Below are positions 1 through 8,683 of a stretch of DNA of 64,000 nt, piece after piece. Source of the DNA: MWDV01 sp002070715 (GTDB taxonomy: Bacteria > Verrucomicrobiota > Verrucomicrobiia > Limisphaerales > MWDV01). The stretch covers positions 1 through 64,000 of the forward strand of contig DAONTI010000006.1 of the NCBI GenBank assembly GCA_035411585.1, given 5' to 3'. The stretch's first letter is position 1. Each line of letters starts with the position of its first letter. Both the position numbers and the translations under genes were made by a program. The notes beneath the pieces are model-generated. The model saw only the letters and a program-made list of their open reading frames with translations, did no database searches and had not been told where the DNA came from.

Positions 1-89
1 TCCCCGTCGCAGCGGTGTGGTTTTCTTTCATTTAACCCAATAGATATTGGGCCGAGACCTCCGTTGCGACTTTTTTAGTGAAGTTTTCG

Positions 90-300
90 GGTTAGCTTCG
101 TCCGGAGCGGCACCATCCGATCCCACACCTCAATTGCCGTGCTATTCAACCTTCGCGATGGAAAAGGAGAAAGGATACCGCCCCGACGGGGCTCTAAATG
201 TTAAGGTCTGCATTGGCTACATAGATGCCGCGCCTACGGCGCTCCGTCAGTAGGAGCGGGATTGGGGACAGGGTGGAACCTGTCCCTCCCAGGGGGAGGC
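90..300. repeat. Hairpin-rich dispersed repeat cluster
   Basis: Non-coding stretch carrying short perfect inverted repeats: a GCCCC/GGGGC stem near 180-193, GCTCC/GGAGC at 241-257, and an 8-bp stem GGGACAGG/CCTGTCCC with loop GTGGAA at 265-286. The last two recur in the opposite orientation near 17816-17860, and the 100-150 part resembles 33670-33710. I see no gene in 1-335. Short open frames here run through the palindromes and look spurious. Confidence 0.75.
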
Positions 301-335
301 AGATGGCGCGCGCAGGGCGCAGGGGCAGCTTGGTT

Positions 336-1178
336 TCAGAGCGGAAAGGTGAATCGGCTGCCGACGCCACCCGTCGCGCAAGCGGCGGGGAATGTCTCCC
401 ACAACCGGGCCACCGCCCGGATTCCCGTGCAATGCGCGGGGACGAGCAAGGGAATCTCCCGTTGGCGAAACGCCTCCACGGTGGCCTCGAGCCGCTCGGG
501 GCTCGCATTGAGCAGATGCATGCCGCCCAGCACGGCGCGAATACGCCGGGTCCCGGTCAACTGTTCGATGTGCCGCAACGTGTTTACCACCCCCGCATGC
601 GCGCATCCCAGGACAACCACCACCCCGGCGGCAGTCGGGAGGAATACCGCTTGGTCGTCCAGCAAGGGATCGGCTTGCCGGCAGGCGGCATCGAGAAAGA
701 AACGTCCGCCGACATCCTCGAACCCGGTCTGGCGTGGAATTTCGCCTGTGACCAACAGGCCCGGAACAATTTCCCGGGACACGCGGGTCAACACCACGGC
801 GGCGTTCCGGTTCGCCAGCGTCTCGCGGGCGGTGGCGGGCAGGCCGATGTCGTCCGCGCTTCCGTCCGCGCGGGCGGTGTATTTCGGCGCCAGGGCCGCC
901 GGATGAAAAAACAGCCGGGCAGCCGGCGCCAACGCGTTCACCGCAGCCAGGCCACCGGTATGATCGTAATGCCCGTGGCTCAGCACGATGGCGTCCAGAT
1001 TATCCAGCGCGCAGCCCAACGCCCGGGCATTGTTCAGCAATAAGTCGGTCTGGCCGGTGTCGAACAGCACCCGGCGGCCGTTCACTTCAATGAGGCAGGC
1101 CCAACCGTGCTCCGCTTTCAGTCCCCGACGGGAGGCGGAGTTTTCAACCAGAACTGTGATGTGAAGAGTGTTATTCAT
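336..1178 (-). CDS. Metallo-beta-lactamase-fold hydrolase, COG1237-like
   Basis: Predicted cytosolic metal-dependent hydrolase of 280 aa. The family signature HGHYDH lies near residues 68-73, preceded by a conserved FDTGQ at about 39-43; a later LGCAHAG and a VPAHCTG near residue 248 supply further metal-site histidines. The arrangement fits the subgroup annotated as dihydropterin-ribofuranosylaminobenzene phosphate synthase-like (COG1237), whose bacterial members have no settled substrate. Its start overlaps the end of the upstream thioesterase gene by 8 bp, so the two are probably cotranscribed and translationally coupled. It is transcribed away from the sigma-54 activator. The fold is certain; the substrate is unknown. 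Confidence 0.85.
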   Translation of the reverse strand: MNNTLHITVLVENSASRRGLKAEHGWACLIEVNGRRVLFDTGQTDLLLNNARALGCALDNLDAIVLSHGHYDHTGGLAAVNALAPAARLFFHPAALAPKYTARADGSADDIGLPATARETLANRNAAVVLTRVSREIVPGLLVTGEIPRQTGFEDVGGRFFLDAACRQADPLLDDQAVFLPTAAGVVVVLGCAHAGVVNTLRHIEQLTGTRRIRAVLGGMHLLNASPERLEATVEAFRQREIPLLVPAHCTGIRAVARLWETFPAACATGGVGSRFTFPL

Positions 1179-1614
1179 GGGAACGCAAAAATTTACCGAG
1201 CGCCTGGGCTTTGACGTGCCCGGCCTGCTGGATTTCCGCGCGTAACGTGTACATGCCGTGGCGTTCGGATACCCGCCACGCCCGCACCGTCAAGGCCTCG
1301 GTCGCCAGCACCGGGGAGCGATACCGGACGTGCAAGGCGGCCGTCAAGGCTTGGATGCCTTGGGCAAAGAGGCAGTTGGTCATGGCGCCGTCGGCCAGGG
1401 CGGCCACCACGCCGCCATGCAGCAGCCCGGCGTAGCCTTCCAAGGCGGGATTGCCCAGAAAAGTCGCACTCACACTCCCGTCCGGCGCGGCGGTGTAACG
1501 CAACGCCAGTCCCATCGGATTCGACGCGCTGCACACGAAACAAAACGGGTGCGCCTCCTGCCGTGTGTGATCCAGGGTCGGCGCCGCGTTGGGCAACGAT
1601 GACAAATCGGTCAT
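1171..1614 (-). CDS. Hotdog-fold thioesterase, PaaI/YigI-like
   Basis: 147 aa protein with the hotdog thioesterase core: a Cys pair (CFVC) near residues 25-28, then HGG at 66-68 followed by an aspartate at about 75, as in the PaaI/4HBT superfamily where the loop and Asp act on the acyl-CoA thioester. The reading frame is open for about 1.3 kb further upstream, but that part overlaps the well-supported sigma-54 activator on the other strand and has no family similarity, so I start at the ATG giving MTDLSS. It is the first gene of a two-gene unit with the downstream hydrolase. The probable substrate is a small acyl-CoA; identity unknown. Confidence 0.85.
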   Translation of the reverse strand: MTDLSSLPNAAPTLDHTRQEAHPFCFVCSASNPMGLALRYTAAPDGSVSATFLGNPALEGYAGLLHGGVVAALADGAMTNCLFAQGIQALTAALHVRYRSPVLATEALTVRAWRVSERHGMYTLRAEIQQAGHVKAQALGKFLRSHE

Positions 1615-1785
1615 GTTTTTCCCTCCAGCAAAGTCAATGCCAGCCGCCGTCCGCCGGGGGTGGGCGCGGATAAAACGACGATTCGCCCCGGATGGTTTCG
1701 CCAACCGGGCGGCTTCGTTCGGCGGAGACTTCTTGGGAAACGCATTGCCAGTCGGTGCCGCGCACCGGATACTGCCCGCGTCCGC

Positions 1786-3123
1786 ATGGACGAACGCATC
1801 AACAACCAATTGCTCGATTCGGTGCCCGACGGCGTGTTTACCGTGGATACCGCCTGGCGCATTACGTCCTTCAACCGCGCCGCCGAGCAGATCACCGGCG
1901 TGCGCCGGGCGGAAGCGCTGGGGCGGCCGTGTTGCGAGGTGTTTCGCGCCAGTATTTGCGAGAGCGCCTGCGCGTTGAAACAAACCCTGGCCACGCGGCG
2001 GCCGGTGGCGAACAAGGTGGTTTACATCGTCAACGCCCAAGGGGAACGCATCCCCATCAGCATCTCGACGGCGGTCCTCCGCGACGCCCGCGGCCGGATC
2101 GTGGGCGGCGTGGAGAGCTTTCGCGATTTGCGGCTGGTGAGCGAACTGCGCCGCGCGGCGGAACAACAAGATTCGTTCTCGAACATCATCGGCCGCAGCG
2201 CGGCCATGCGGCGGCTGTTTGACTTGCTGCCGCCGGTGGCGGAGAGCGACAGCACGGTGTTGCTCGAAGGCGCGAGCGGCACGGGCAAAGAATTGTTCGC
2301 CCGCGCGATCCACGAGCTTTCGCGCCGGCGCGCGCGCAAATTTGTCGCCCTCAACTGCGGCGCGCTGCCCGACACCCTGTTGGAGAGCGAATTGTTCGGC
2401 TACAAGGCGGGCGCGTTCACCGACGCGCGCAAGGACAAGCCGGGCCGGTTCGCGCTCGCCGAGGGGGGCACGTTGTTTCTCGACGAGATCGGCGACATCT
2501 CGCCGGCGATGCAGACGCGGCTCTTGCGGGTGTTGCAGGAGCGGGTCTATGAACCGCTGGGCAGTGTGGCGTCGGTGCGCGCCGACGTGCGGGTCATCGC
2601 CGCCACCAACAAGTCCCTCGACCAACTGGTGCGCGACGACAAGTTCCGTGAGGACTTGTTCTACCGCGTCAACGTGGTGCGCTTGGAACTGCCCGCCCTG
2701 CGGGATCGGCGCGAGGATGTGCCGTTGTTGATTGATCATCTCGTGGCACGCTTCAACCGGCTCAAAGCCCGCGATCTGGCGGGCGTATCGGACGCCGTTT
2801 TGGCGCGGCTGATGGAATACGATTTTCCGGGCAACGTGCGCGAACTGGAGAACATCATCGAGCACGCGTTTGTGTTGTGCCGGAGCGGCTTGATCGAACC
2901 CGCGCATCTACCGCCGCACCTGCGGACGGAAGGCTTGCCGGCCCCGACCGGATTCCCTGCCGGCCTGACTTTGGCAGCGATGGAAAAACTGCTCATCCGC
3001 GACGCGTTACGCCGCCACCAAGGCAACCGCGCCGCCGCCGCCCGCGAACTGGGCGTGAATCCCAGCACGCTGTTCCGTAAAATTAAGGCCTTGGGCTTAA
3101 GCCGATCTTCCCGCGGCAGTTAA
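1786..3123 (+). CDS. Sigma-54-dependent activator: PAS, AAA+, Fis-type HTH
   Basis: 445 aa enhancer-binding protein. Residues 1-110 form a PAS sensor domain with four cysteines at about 49, 50, 58 and 62, a pattern suggesting a metal, Fe-S or redox signal (inference). The AAA+ domain has Walker A GASGTGKE near 162-169, the sigma-54 contact loop GAFTDA at 209-214 (a variant of GAFTGA) and Walker B with LDEIGD near 232-237. The C-terminus carries a Fis-like helix-turn-helix ending in STLFRKIKALGL. There is no receiver domain. I chose the ATG giving MDERINN because the PAS domain begins there; an upstream ATG at 1660 would add 42 Arg-rich residues. It lies directly upstream of a -24/-12 promoter and probably drives the following cluster. 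Confidence 0.93.
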   Translation: MDERINNQLLDSVPDGVFTVDTAWRITSFNRAAEQITGVRRAEALGRPCCEVFRASICESACALKQTLATRRPVANKVVYIVNAQGERIPISISTAVLRDARGRIVGGVESFRDLRLVSELRRAAEQQDSFSNIIGRSAAMRRLFDLLPPVAESDSTVLLEGASGTGKELFARAIHELSRRRARKFVALNCGALPDTLLESELFGYKAGAFTDARKDKPGRFALAEGGTLFLDEIGDISPAMQTRLLRVLQERVYEPLGSVASVRADVRVIAATNKSLDQLVRDDKFREDLFYRVNVVRLELPALRDRREDVPLLIDHLVARFNRLKARDLAGVSDAVLARLMEYDFPGNVRELENIIEHAFVLCRSGLIEPAHLPPHLRTEGLPAPTGFPAGLTLAAMEKLLIRDALRRHQGNRAAAARELGVNPSTLFRKIKALGLSRSSRGS

Positions 3124-3265
3124 AAAACCCGCCGCTGGCAAACCGCGGCCATTTGCCATGATCGCTGGCAGGGAGCGTGGCGTTTTGCAACGGTTGGTAA
3201 GCGTGCTGACGGGTTATCCCCGACGATTAACTGGATTTCACGAGATCACAGGACCGACGGCATTC

Positions 3266-3280
3266 TGGCACGATGTTTGC
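3266..3280 (+). promoter_or_regulatory. Sigma-54 (-24/-12) promoter
   Basis: TGGCACG, four bases, then TTGC, with GG and GC separated by exactly 10 bases: an essentially full match to the RpoN consensus. It lies 143 bp after the sigma-54 activator gene and just before the first NifX-like gene. The expected transcription start is near 3292, two bases before the GTG start at 3294, so the transcript may be leaderless. Confidence 0.8.
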
Positions 3281-3293
3281 CTGAACAATAGTT

Positions 3294-3743
3294 GTGACGG
3301 TCGCTATTCCCATCTGGCAGGGGCGTGTCTCGCCGGTGCTCGACGCCGCCACGCGGTTGCTCGTGGTGACGCGGCGGCGCGGGGTGGAGACTCACCGGCG
3401 CGAGGTGACGCTGGGACCGCAACCGCCCGGGCCGCTGGCCGATCGCATCGCGGAATTGGGGGTGGATGTTCTTCTCTGCGCCGCGCTGTCCGGCGTTCTG
3501 CAACGCGCGTTGCGGAAGCAAGGGATTCGGGTGCGCTCGCATCTCTGCGGCGACGTGGAAACCGTGCTGCGCGCTTTCGGCTGCCGCCGCTTGGCGCGGG
3601 AGGAATTTCGGATGCCGGGTTGCTGGGGCCACCATCAGTCCGACGATCGTTGTCGGCGTCCCCGGACCGGCGGCCGGAGAAAAAGGGCTGAACCACCCGA
3701 ACTCACTTTAACCGGCGCCCGACGGCGCGCCCCGGGCCCATGA
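3294..3743 (+). CDS. NifX/NafY-like dinitrogenase cofactor-domain protein
   Basis: 149 aa. The N-terminus (MTVAIPIWQGRVSPVLDAA) is the beta-alpha start typical of the dinitrogenase iron-molybdenum cofactor domain (NifX/NafY/VnfX and the stand-alone MTH1175-like proteins), followed by an LADRIAELGVDVLLCAALSG-type core ending near residue 115 in PGCWG. Family members bind Fe-S or Fe-Mo cofactor clusters; stand-alone versions in anaerobes lack a defined role. The GTG start is chosen because it gives the family N-terminus. No nitrogenase genes are visible in the window. The last 35 residues are basic and low-complexity. Its stop overlaps the next gene as ATGA. It is the first gene downstream of the sigma-54 promoter. 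Confidence 0.85.
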   Translation: MTVAIPIWQGRVSPVLDAATRLLVVTRRRGVETHRREVTLGPQPPGPLADRIAELGVDVLLCAALSGVLQRALRKQGIRVRSHLCGDVETVLRAFGCRRLAREEFRMPGCWGHHQSDDRCRRPRTGGRRKRAEPPELTLTGARRRAPGP

Positions 3744-4549
3744 TTTCCCGGGAACTGAAATCACATGCACCGTTCACCGCCCTCGGGACGGTGAGCGGCA
3801 TCGTCCTCTTGATCCTGTTGCTCTGGGCCCGGGTGCCGCGCGATGTTTCGGTCACCCTGTTTTGGACCCTCCATCCGTTGCACGTGTTGTTGAGCGCGCT
3901 GGTGACCACGGCGATGTTCCGGTTGCACGGCGGCCGGGGCATTTGGCGGATTTTGGGGGTGGGTTATTTGGGATCGGTGGGCATTGCCACGTTGAGCGAT
4001 TGCCTGATCCCTTACGCGGGCGAATGGCTGCTGGCCCTGCCGCAACGCGGGCTGCATCTGGGCTTCATTGAGAAGTGGTGGCTGGTGAATCCGCTGGCGC
4101 TGGGCGGCATCGCCATCGGTTATGCCTGGCCCCACACCAAGTTCCCGCACGCCGGGCATGTGCTCTTGAGCACTTGGGCGTCGCTGTTTCACGTTACCAT
4201 GGCCTTGGGGACGGAACTGCGCCTGATCGAAGGGGTATTGATTGCGTTGTTCCTCTTTCTCTCCGTCTGGTTGCCGTGTTGCACCAGCGACATCGTGTTC
4301 CCGTTGATATTCGCGCCCAAACCCGACGGCGGCGAACGCAGCGGCCAACGCCACTGGTATCGCATCACCGGCTTGCCCGGCTGGAAACGGAAACAACTCC
4401 GGATGCCGGCTTTTGGGGAAGGAGGATGCGCCTCGCCGCGTCCAGAGAAAACGCCATCCAGGGCGCGGGATTTTTCCCGCCGCCATCGGCGCCAGCGCGA
4501 TCCGAACGCCAATGATCAGCCGAAAAGCCCGGGAGAAAATTCTGTGTGA
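3740..4549 (+). CDS. Polytopic membrane protein of unknown function
   Basis: 269 aa with about six hydrophobic segments between residues 12 and 195, followed by a basic, probably cytoplasmic tail of about 75 residues. Notable residues are an SDCLIPY motif in the third segment, HVTMAL in the fifth and a Cys pair in WLPCCTSDIVFPL at the end of the sixth; conserved Cys/Asp in membrane helices could bind metal or take part in redox chemistry (inference). I do not recognise the family. Its start overlaps the stop of the NifX-like gene (ATGA), so the two products are probably made together. Confidence 0.75.
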   Translation: MISRELKSHAPFTALGTVSGIVLLILLLWARVPRDVSVTLFWTLHPLHVLLSALVTTAMFRLHGGRGIWRILGVGYLGSVGIATLSDCLIPYAGEWLLALPQRGLHLGFIEKWWLVNPLALGGIAIGYAWPHTKFPHAGHVLLSTWASLFHVTMALGTELRLIEGVLIALFLFLSVWLPCCTSDIVFPLIFAPKPDGGERSGQRHWYRITGLPGWKRKQLRMPAFGEGGCASPRPEKTPSRARDFSRRHRRQRDPNANDQPKSPGENSV

Positions 4550-4664
4550 GGGCGAAAATCCAAAACCCAAGCGCGGCTCGTGCGGAATCGGCATCGTCGG
4601 GGTGCCACGGGCGTGAAGGCGGGATGAGGATTCACACCGGATAATCGTTCCCGCCAAGGCAATA

Positions 4665-5888
4665 ATGCGACGCAAAATATTTTTCACAACCGTCCTGGCT
4701 GCGGTGCTGGTTTCCACGGCACTGTGGGCGGCGGAATTTGAGCGGCCCACCAACCGCACCCGCTCGCTCCAAGCCGTATGCCAGCGACTGGGCATTGGCC
4801 CGGGCGCGGTCATTGCCGATGTCGGTTGCGGCTACGGCCCGGACACTTTGATCTTTGCCGATATCGTGGGCGCGCGCGGGACGGTGCTGGCCCAGGAAAT
4901 TGACGCCTCCAAACTTGCCAAGGTTTTGGAAGTGACAACCCAACACGGTTTTCCCCAAGTCGTTCCGGTGTTGGGACAAAGTCAGGATCCGCGGTTGCCG
5001 GATGGCTTTGCAGACCTGGTTTACATGAACCGGGTTTTTCATCATTTCGCACAGCCCCAGGCCATGCTGGAACGGTTGTGGTTCGATCTGAAACCGGGTG
5101 GTTTCCTCGTCATTGTGGACCGGGAGAAAGGGCCGTTGACCCACTGGGCGCCGGTGGCGCGGCGGGAAAAAGAACATCACTGGACGGGCGAAACCACGGT
5201 CGTGCGGGTGGCGCGCGAGGCGGGATTTCTCTTCCACGATGGGTTGGAAGATCTCTGGCACGAAGACCGACCGTTTGTGCTGGCGTTTCAAAAACCGTCT
5301 TCGCCGTTGCCGACGGCGGCGGATCCTGACTTGCCACAAATTCTGCCAGCAGCGGCGCTGGCCCACACGCTGTTAAACTTGTGGGCGACGAACGGGGCTA
5401 TTGTGTTCGTGGGTTTGGACCGGGGGCGGGCCCTCCTGCCGTTATTGAATGAGCGCCGACCGCCGCAGACGCGACTGTTCGATGTCATCCTCGATGAATG
5501 GGCGCTGTCGCGCGAGGAGCTGCCTCCCGAAGGGCAATTGGCCGGCACGGAAATCGCCCGCACCGAGCAGGGACGCCTCGCGCTCCCAGCCGATGTCCGC
5601 GTTGGATTGGTAGTTTTTGCGGACGCCTACCATCGGTTGTGGGCGCCGGTGCCGCTGTTGGCCCGGCTGCAATCCAACCTGACGGACGACGCGCTGATCG
5701 CCATCGTGGAACGCGACGGGCCAGACACCGCCTCGCGCCGCCTCGCGAACCATCGCCGCCGCCTGTCCGCGCATCAAGCAACTGCGGAACTGCGCCAGGC
5801 CGGCTTCGCGTTGCGCCAGACATTAACCGCGCCAACGGAGGATCGTTATTTCCTCTTGTTTGGGCGCAAGGCAAGATCCGACCGTTAA
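4665..5888 (+). CDS. SAM-dependent methyltransferase with signal peptide
   Basis: 407 aa. Residues 1-22 look like a signal peptide (basic MRRK, hydrophobic stretch, ALWAAE). It is followed by a class I methyltransferase domain: motif I with DVGCGYG near 52-58, acidic motif II near QEIDASK, motif IV with YMNRVFHHF and a post-motif LKPGGFLVIVDRE. Residues 210-400 form a second region that I do not recognise but that also has a Rossmann-like pattern. Export of a SAM-dependent enzyme would be odd, because the periplasm has little SAM; the N-terminus could instead be a membrane anchor, with the true topology unknown. It sits between two NifX-like genes. Confidence 0.85.
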   Translation: MRRKIFFTTVLAAVLVSTALWAAEFERPTNRTRSLQAVCQRLGIGPGAVIADVGCGYGPDTLIFADIVGARGTVLAQEIDASKLAKVLEVTTQHGFPQVVPVLGQSQDPRLPDGFADLVYMNRVFHHFAQPQAMLERLWFDLKPGGFLVIVDREKGPLTHWAPVARREKEHHWTGETTVVRVAREAGFLFHDGLEDLWHEDRPFVLAFQKPSSPLPTAADPDLPQILPAAALAHTLLNLWATNGAIVFVGLDRGRALLPLLNERRPPQTRLFDVILDEWALSREELPPEGQLAGTEIARTEQGRLALPADVRVGLVVFADAYHRLWAPVPLLARLQSNLTDDALIAIVERDGPDTASRRLANHRRRLSAHQATAELRQAGFALRQTLTAPTEDRYFLLFGRKARSDR

Positions 5889-5922
5889 AGGCCCAACTTT
5901 TAGCAAAACAGACATTCAACAA

Positions 5923-6366
5923 ATGACCATTGAAGAACAAAAACATCCCATGCGCATTGCCATCCCTCATGAAAACGGCCGGTTGCACGGACACTTCGGC
6001 GGCGCCCGTGAGTTTGCGCTGATTGAAGCGAATCCGGAAACGCGGGTGGTATTGCGAACAAAAATCCAGCCCGCACCCGAACACAAACCCGGCGCCTTTC
6101 CGCGTTGGCTGCGCGAGCAGGGGGTGACGGTCGTCATTGCCGGCGGCATTGGCCATCGGGCACTGGCCAACTTTGCTCATCACGGCATCACCGTGCGCGC
6201 GGGACAATCCGGCGCGCCCATCGAAGAGATGGTCGCGGCGTATCTGCAAGGCCGCCTGACGGACACACCGGACGGCTGCGAACATCACGGCCATCATCAC
6301 GGACACGATCATGACGCCCACTCGCATCATCACGATCATGACCATGAAAACGAGGACGGACATTAA
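5923..6366 (+). CDS. NifX/NafY-like protein with His-rich C-terminal tail
   Basis: 147 aa. Residues 10-118 repeat the dinitrogenase cofactor-domain pattern (MRIAIPHENGRLHGHFGGA, then VVIAGGIGHRALANFAHHGI). The final 30 residues are almost only His, Asp, Glu and Gly, with many HHGH/HDHD runs, a strong candidate for a nickel, zinc or cobalt binding tail like those of metallochaperones. Start: the ATG giving MTIEEQ; a further ATG at 5950 is also possible. It is the second NifX-like gene in the cluster, 2.2 kb from the first, and precedes the thioredoxin/octaheme cytochrome genes. A cluster or metal carrier role is inferred. Confidence 0.87.
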   Translation: MTIEEQKHPMRIAIPHENGRLHGHFGGAREFALIEANPETRVVLRTKIQPAPEHKPGAFPRWLREQGVTVVIAGGIGHRALANFAHHGITVRAGQSGAPIEEMVAAYLQGRLTDTPDGCEHHGHHHGHDHDAHSHHHDHDHENEDGH

Positions 6367-6500
6367 GGCCACGGATTCCCGCCGGCTGGGGTTGAAGGGA
6401 AGTCCGGCATCGAACCTATGAAGCCGTCTGCCGTGTCATCGCACCCGCAACAGCGCGGTTTGTAACTTTTATGCCGTTGCCGGCTCAGTGCTTGGACAAT

Positions 6501-6824
6501 ATGGAAAAAGTGATTGAACTCAACGAACAGAACTTCGATACGCAAGTGCTGCAAGCCACCCAACCCGTGTTGGTGGATTTCTGGGCGCCGTGGTGCGGGC
6601 CTTGCCGGATGCAACATCCCATTCTGGAAGCCGTGGCCACGCGCGTGAACGGTTGGGCCACCGTTGCCAAGTTGAATGTGGATGACGCCCCCCGCCTGGC
6701 CGAGCGTTATCGCATCACGAGCATTCCCACGTTGCTGTTGTTCAAAAATGGCGAGCAGATGCGCCAAATGGTGGGCGTGCAGTCCGAATCCACATTGGTG
6801 AATGCCATGGAAGCCATGAAGTGA
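6501..6824 (+). CDS. Thioredoxin
   Basis: 107 aa, the normal thioredoxin length. The active site WCGPC lies in VDFWAPWCGPCRMQHPIL at about residues 25-42, and the cis-proline loop is SIPTLLLF. It has no signal peptide, so it is a cytosolic disulfide reductase. I start at the ATG giving MEKVIEL; an upstream ATG would add ten residues. The stop codon overlaps the GTG start of the octaheme cytochrome (GTGA), which ties it to the electron-transfer part of the cluster. It is probably one of several thioredoxins, dedicated to this pathway. Confidence 0.93.
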   Translation: MEKVIELNEQNFDTQVLQATQPVLVDFWAPWCGPCRMQHPILEAVATRVNGWATVAKLNVDDAPRLAERYRITSIPTLLLFKNGEQMRQMVGVQSESTLVNAMEAMK

Positions 6825-8683
6825 CACCGGCCACCGTCATTATTCTCAATCACGTCACCGGCACACAACCGGCCCCAACTTCAGAGCCGCGAGGCAGTTC
6901 GTCGTCCCCACCAGCGCAACAACTGGCTGGGGGGACGACGGGCCGCGACCGGGAACCGCCAGCGCGTTTGCTTGGGCGAAGATTCCTTTTGGGGTTCGCC
7001 CTCCTTGGCGCCGCCTTGAGTCTGCGGGCGGAAACTTCGGTTTCCATGCAGTGTCTGCCGCCCCGGCAATCCACGGCGAACCACGCGCGGTTTAAGGAAC
7101 TGCAACGGCATTTCTCGACCGGCCCGGAGGTGACGGCCGCGTGCCTGGGGTGTCACACGGAAGCGGCCCAGCAGGTGATGCAAACCACGCATTGGACCTG
7201 GCGCGCCCGGGCGAACAGCCACACCGGCGACACGAACCGCTGGATTGGCAAAGGCGCCGGCGTGATCAACAACTTCTGTCTCGCCATTGATTCCAATGAA
7301 CCGCGTTGCACCAGTTGCCACGCCGGGTACGGCTGGGAGGACCGGAGCTTCGATTTCACCGACGAACAGCGGGTGGATTGCCTAGTCTGCCACGACACCA
7401 CCGGGACGTATCACAAGTTTCCCACGGACGCCGGACACCCAAATTACGTGGTCAAGGAATGGCCGAAAGGGTCCGGTCAACAGGTGCCGCCCCCCGATTT
7501 GGGGCATGTGGCCCGGCACGTCGGACGCACCTCGCGCGCGACCTGCGGGAGCTGTCATTTCTATGGCGGCGGCGCCGAAGGCGTGAAACACGGGATGCTG
7601 GATGCCTCCCTGACGACGCCGGATCGCACGGTGGATGTTCACATGGATATCCACGGCGCCAACTTGAGTTGCACCGAATGTCACACTACGGTGAACCATC
7701 AAATCGCGGGCCGTTACTACGATCACCCGGCGTGTGAGGATCGCCGTTTCGTCATGCGCGGCATGTCGCAGAGCGTGCTTGGTTGCGAATCCTGTCACGG
7801 CGCGGCGCCGCACGCCCAAGCCAAATTAAACGATCACACCGACAAGGTGTCCTGCCAGACGTGTCACATTCCGCAGCTCGCACCGTCCAAACCCACCAAG
7901 ATGTGGTGGGATTGGTCGCAAGCCGGGCGGTTTGATGCCGACCAAAAGCCGTTGGTGGAAACCGCCCGCGTGGCCGCGCCCGTCGCCACCCCCGAAGCGG
8001 AAACGCCGAAGGTTGTTGTTTACGACGGCATGAAAGGCGAATTCCTGTGGGCGTGGAAGGCCACCCCGGAATATGCCTGGTTCAACAATCATTTGCAGCA
8101 GACGGTGGCGGGCGAACCAATTGACGATTCCCGCTCCGGCGCGCAAACCGGGGCCACCCGCGGCGCTTTTGACCACTTTGATCTCTCGAAACCGGTCGTC
8201 CGCATCAACGAATTGAAAGGCGATTATCACGATGCGCAGGCGCGCATCTGGCCGGTCAAAGTCCATCGCGGCATCCAGCCGTATGATCCGGTGAACAAGC
8301 TGTTGATCGTGCCCAAATTGTTCCCCAGCGGCACGAATGCCGGGAACGCGTATTGGAAAGCCTACCGGTGGCCGGAGGCGATCCGCGCCGGCATGGAATA
8401 CGCCGGGCTGCCTTACAGCGGCCGCTACGAGTGGATACAAACGACGATGCACTGGCCGTTGTCCCACATGGTCGCGCCCAAGGAGCAATCCCTGCGTTGT
8501 GCCGATTGCCATCACCCCACCGCCAGCCGCCTGGCCGGATTGGAGGGATTTTACATGCCGGCGCGGGATCGCAGCCGCGTACTGGATTGGCTCGGCTGGT
8601 TGCTGATCGGGAGCACCCTCGGCGCCGTCACCGTGCATGGCGGTTTGCGCTATTTCTGCTGGCGAAAACGATGCTCATTATGA
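6821..8683 (+). CDS. Octaheme c-type cytochrome, tetrathionate-reductase family
   Basis: 620 aa with exactly eight CxxCH heme motifs: CLGCH, CTSCH, CLVCH, CGSCH, CTECH, CESCH, CQTCH and CADCH. The spacing and the surrounding text (DRSFDFTDEQRVDCLVCH, YYDHPACEDRRFVMRGMSQS, PTKMWWDWSQAGRF in pieces) match the OTR family known from Shewanella, which reduces tetrathionate, nitrite or hydroxylamine in vitro. A signal-peptide-like segment (LLGRRFLLGFALLGAALSLRA) lies at 50-70, behind an unusual Pro/Ser/Gly-rich 50-residue leader, so the start may be misplaced or the leader real. The C-terminus has one transmembrane helix (LDWLGWLLIGSTLGAVTVHG), anchoring the protein in the membrane. It overlaps the cytochrome b gene as ATGA. 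Confidence 0.93.
   Translation: MTPATVIILNHVTGTQPAPTSEPRGSSSSPPAQQLAGGTTGRDREPPARLLGRRFLLGFALLGAALSLRAETSVSMQCLPPRQSTANHARFKELQRHFSTGPEVTAACLGCHTEAAQQVMQTTHWTWRARANSHTGDTNRWIGKGAGVINNFCLAIDSNEPRCTSCHAGYGWEDRSFDFTDEQRVDCLVCHDTTGTYHKFPTDAGHPNYVVKEWPKGSGQQVPPPDLGHVARHVGRTSRATCGSCHFYGGGAEGVKHGMLDASLTTPDRTVDVHMDIHGANLSCTECHTTVNHQIAGRYYDHPACEDRRFVMRGMSQSVLGCESCHGAAPHAQAKLNDHTDKVSCQTCHIPQLAPSKPTKMWWDWSQAGRFDADQKPLVETARVAAPVATPEAETPKVVVYDGMKGEFLWAWKATPEYAWFNNHLQQTVAGEPIDDSRSGAQTGATRGAFDHFDLSKPVVRINELKGDYHDAQARIWPVKVHRGIQPYDPVNKLLIVPKLFPSGTNAGNAYWKAYRWPEAIRAGMEYAGLPYSGRYEWIQTTMHWPLSHMVAPKEQSLRCADCHHPTASRLAGLEGFYMPARDRSRVLDWLGWLLIGSTLGAVTVHGGLRYFCWRKRCSL

Noticed and set aside
225..1043. Long open frame on the plus strand opposite the metallo-hydrolase
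   Set aside because: No family similarity; high-GC shadow of the clear minus-strand hydrolase and partly within a repeat.
1615..2907. N-terminal extension of the thioesterase frame
   Set aside because: Overlaps the sigma-54 activator on the other strand, which has full domain support.
3294..6366. Nitrogenase accessory genes implying nitrogen fixation
   Set aside because: NifX-like domains occur in many non-diazotroph proteins, and no nifHDKENB is present in the window.
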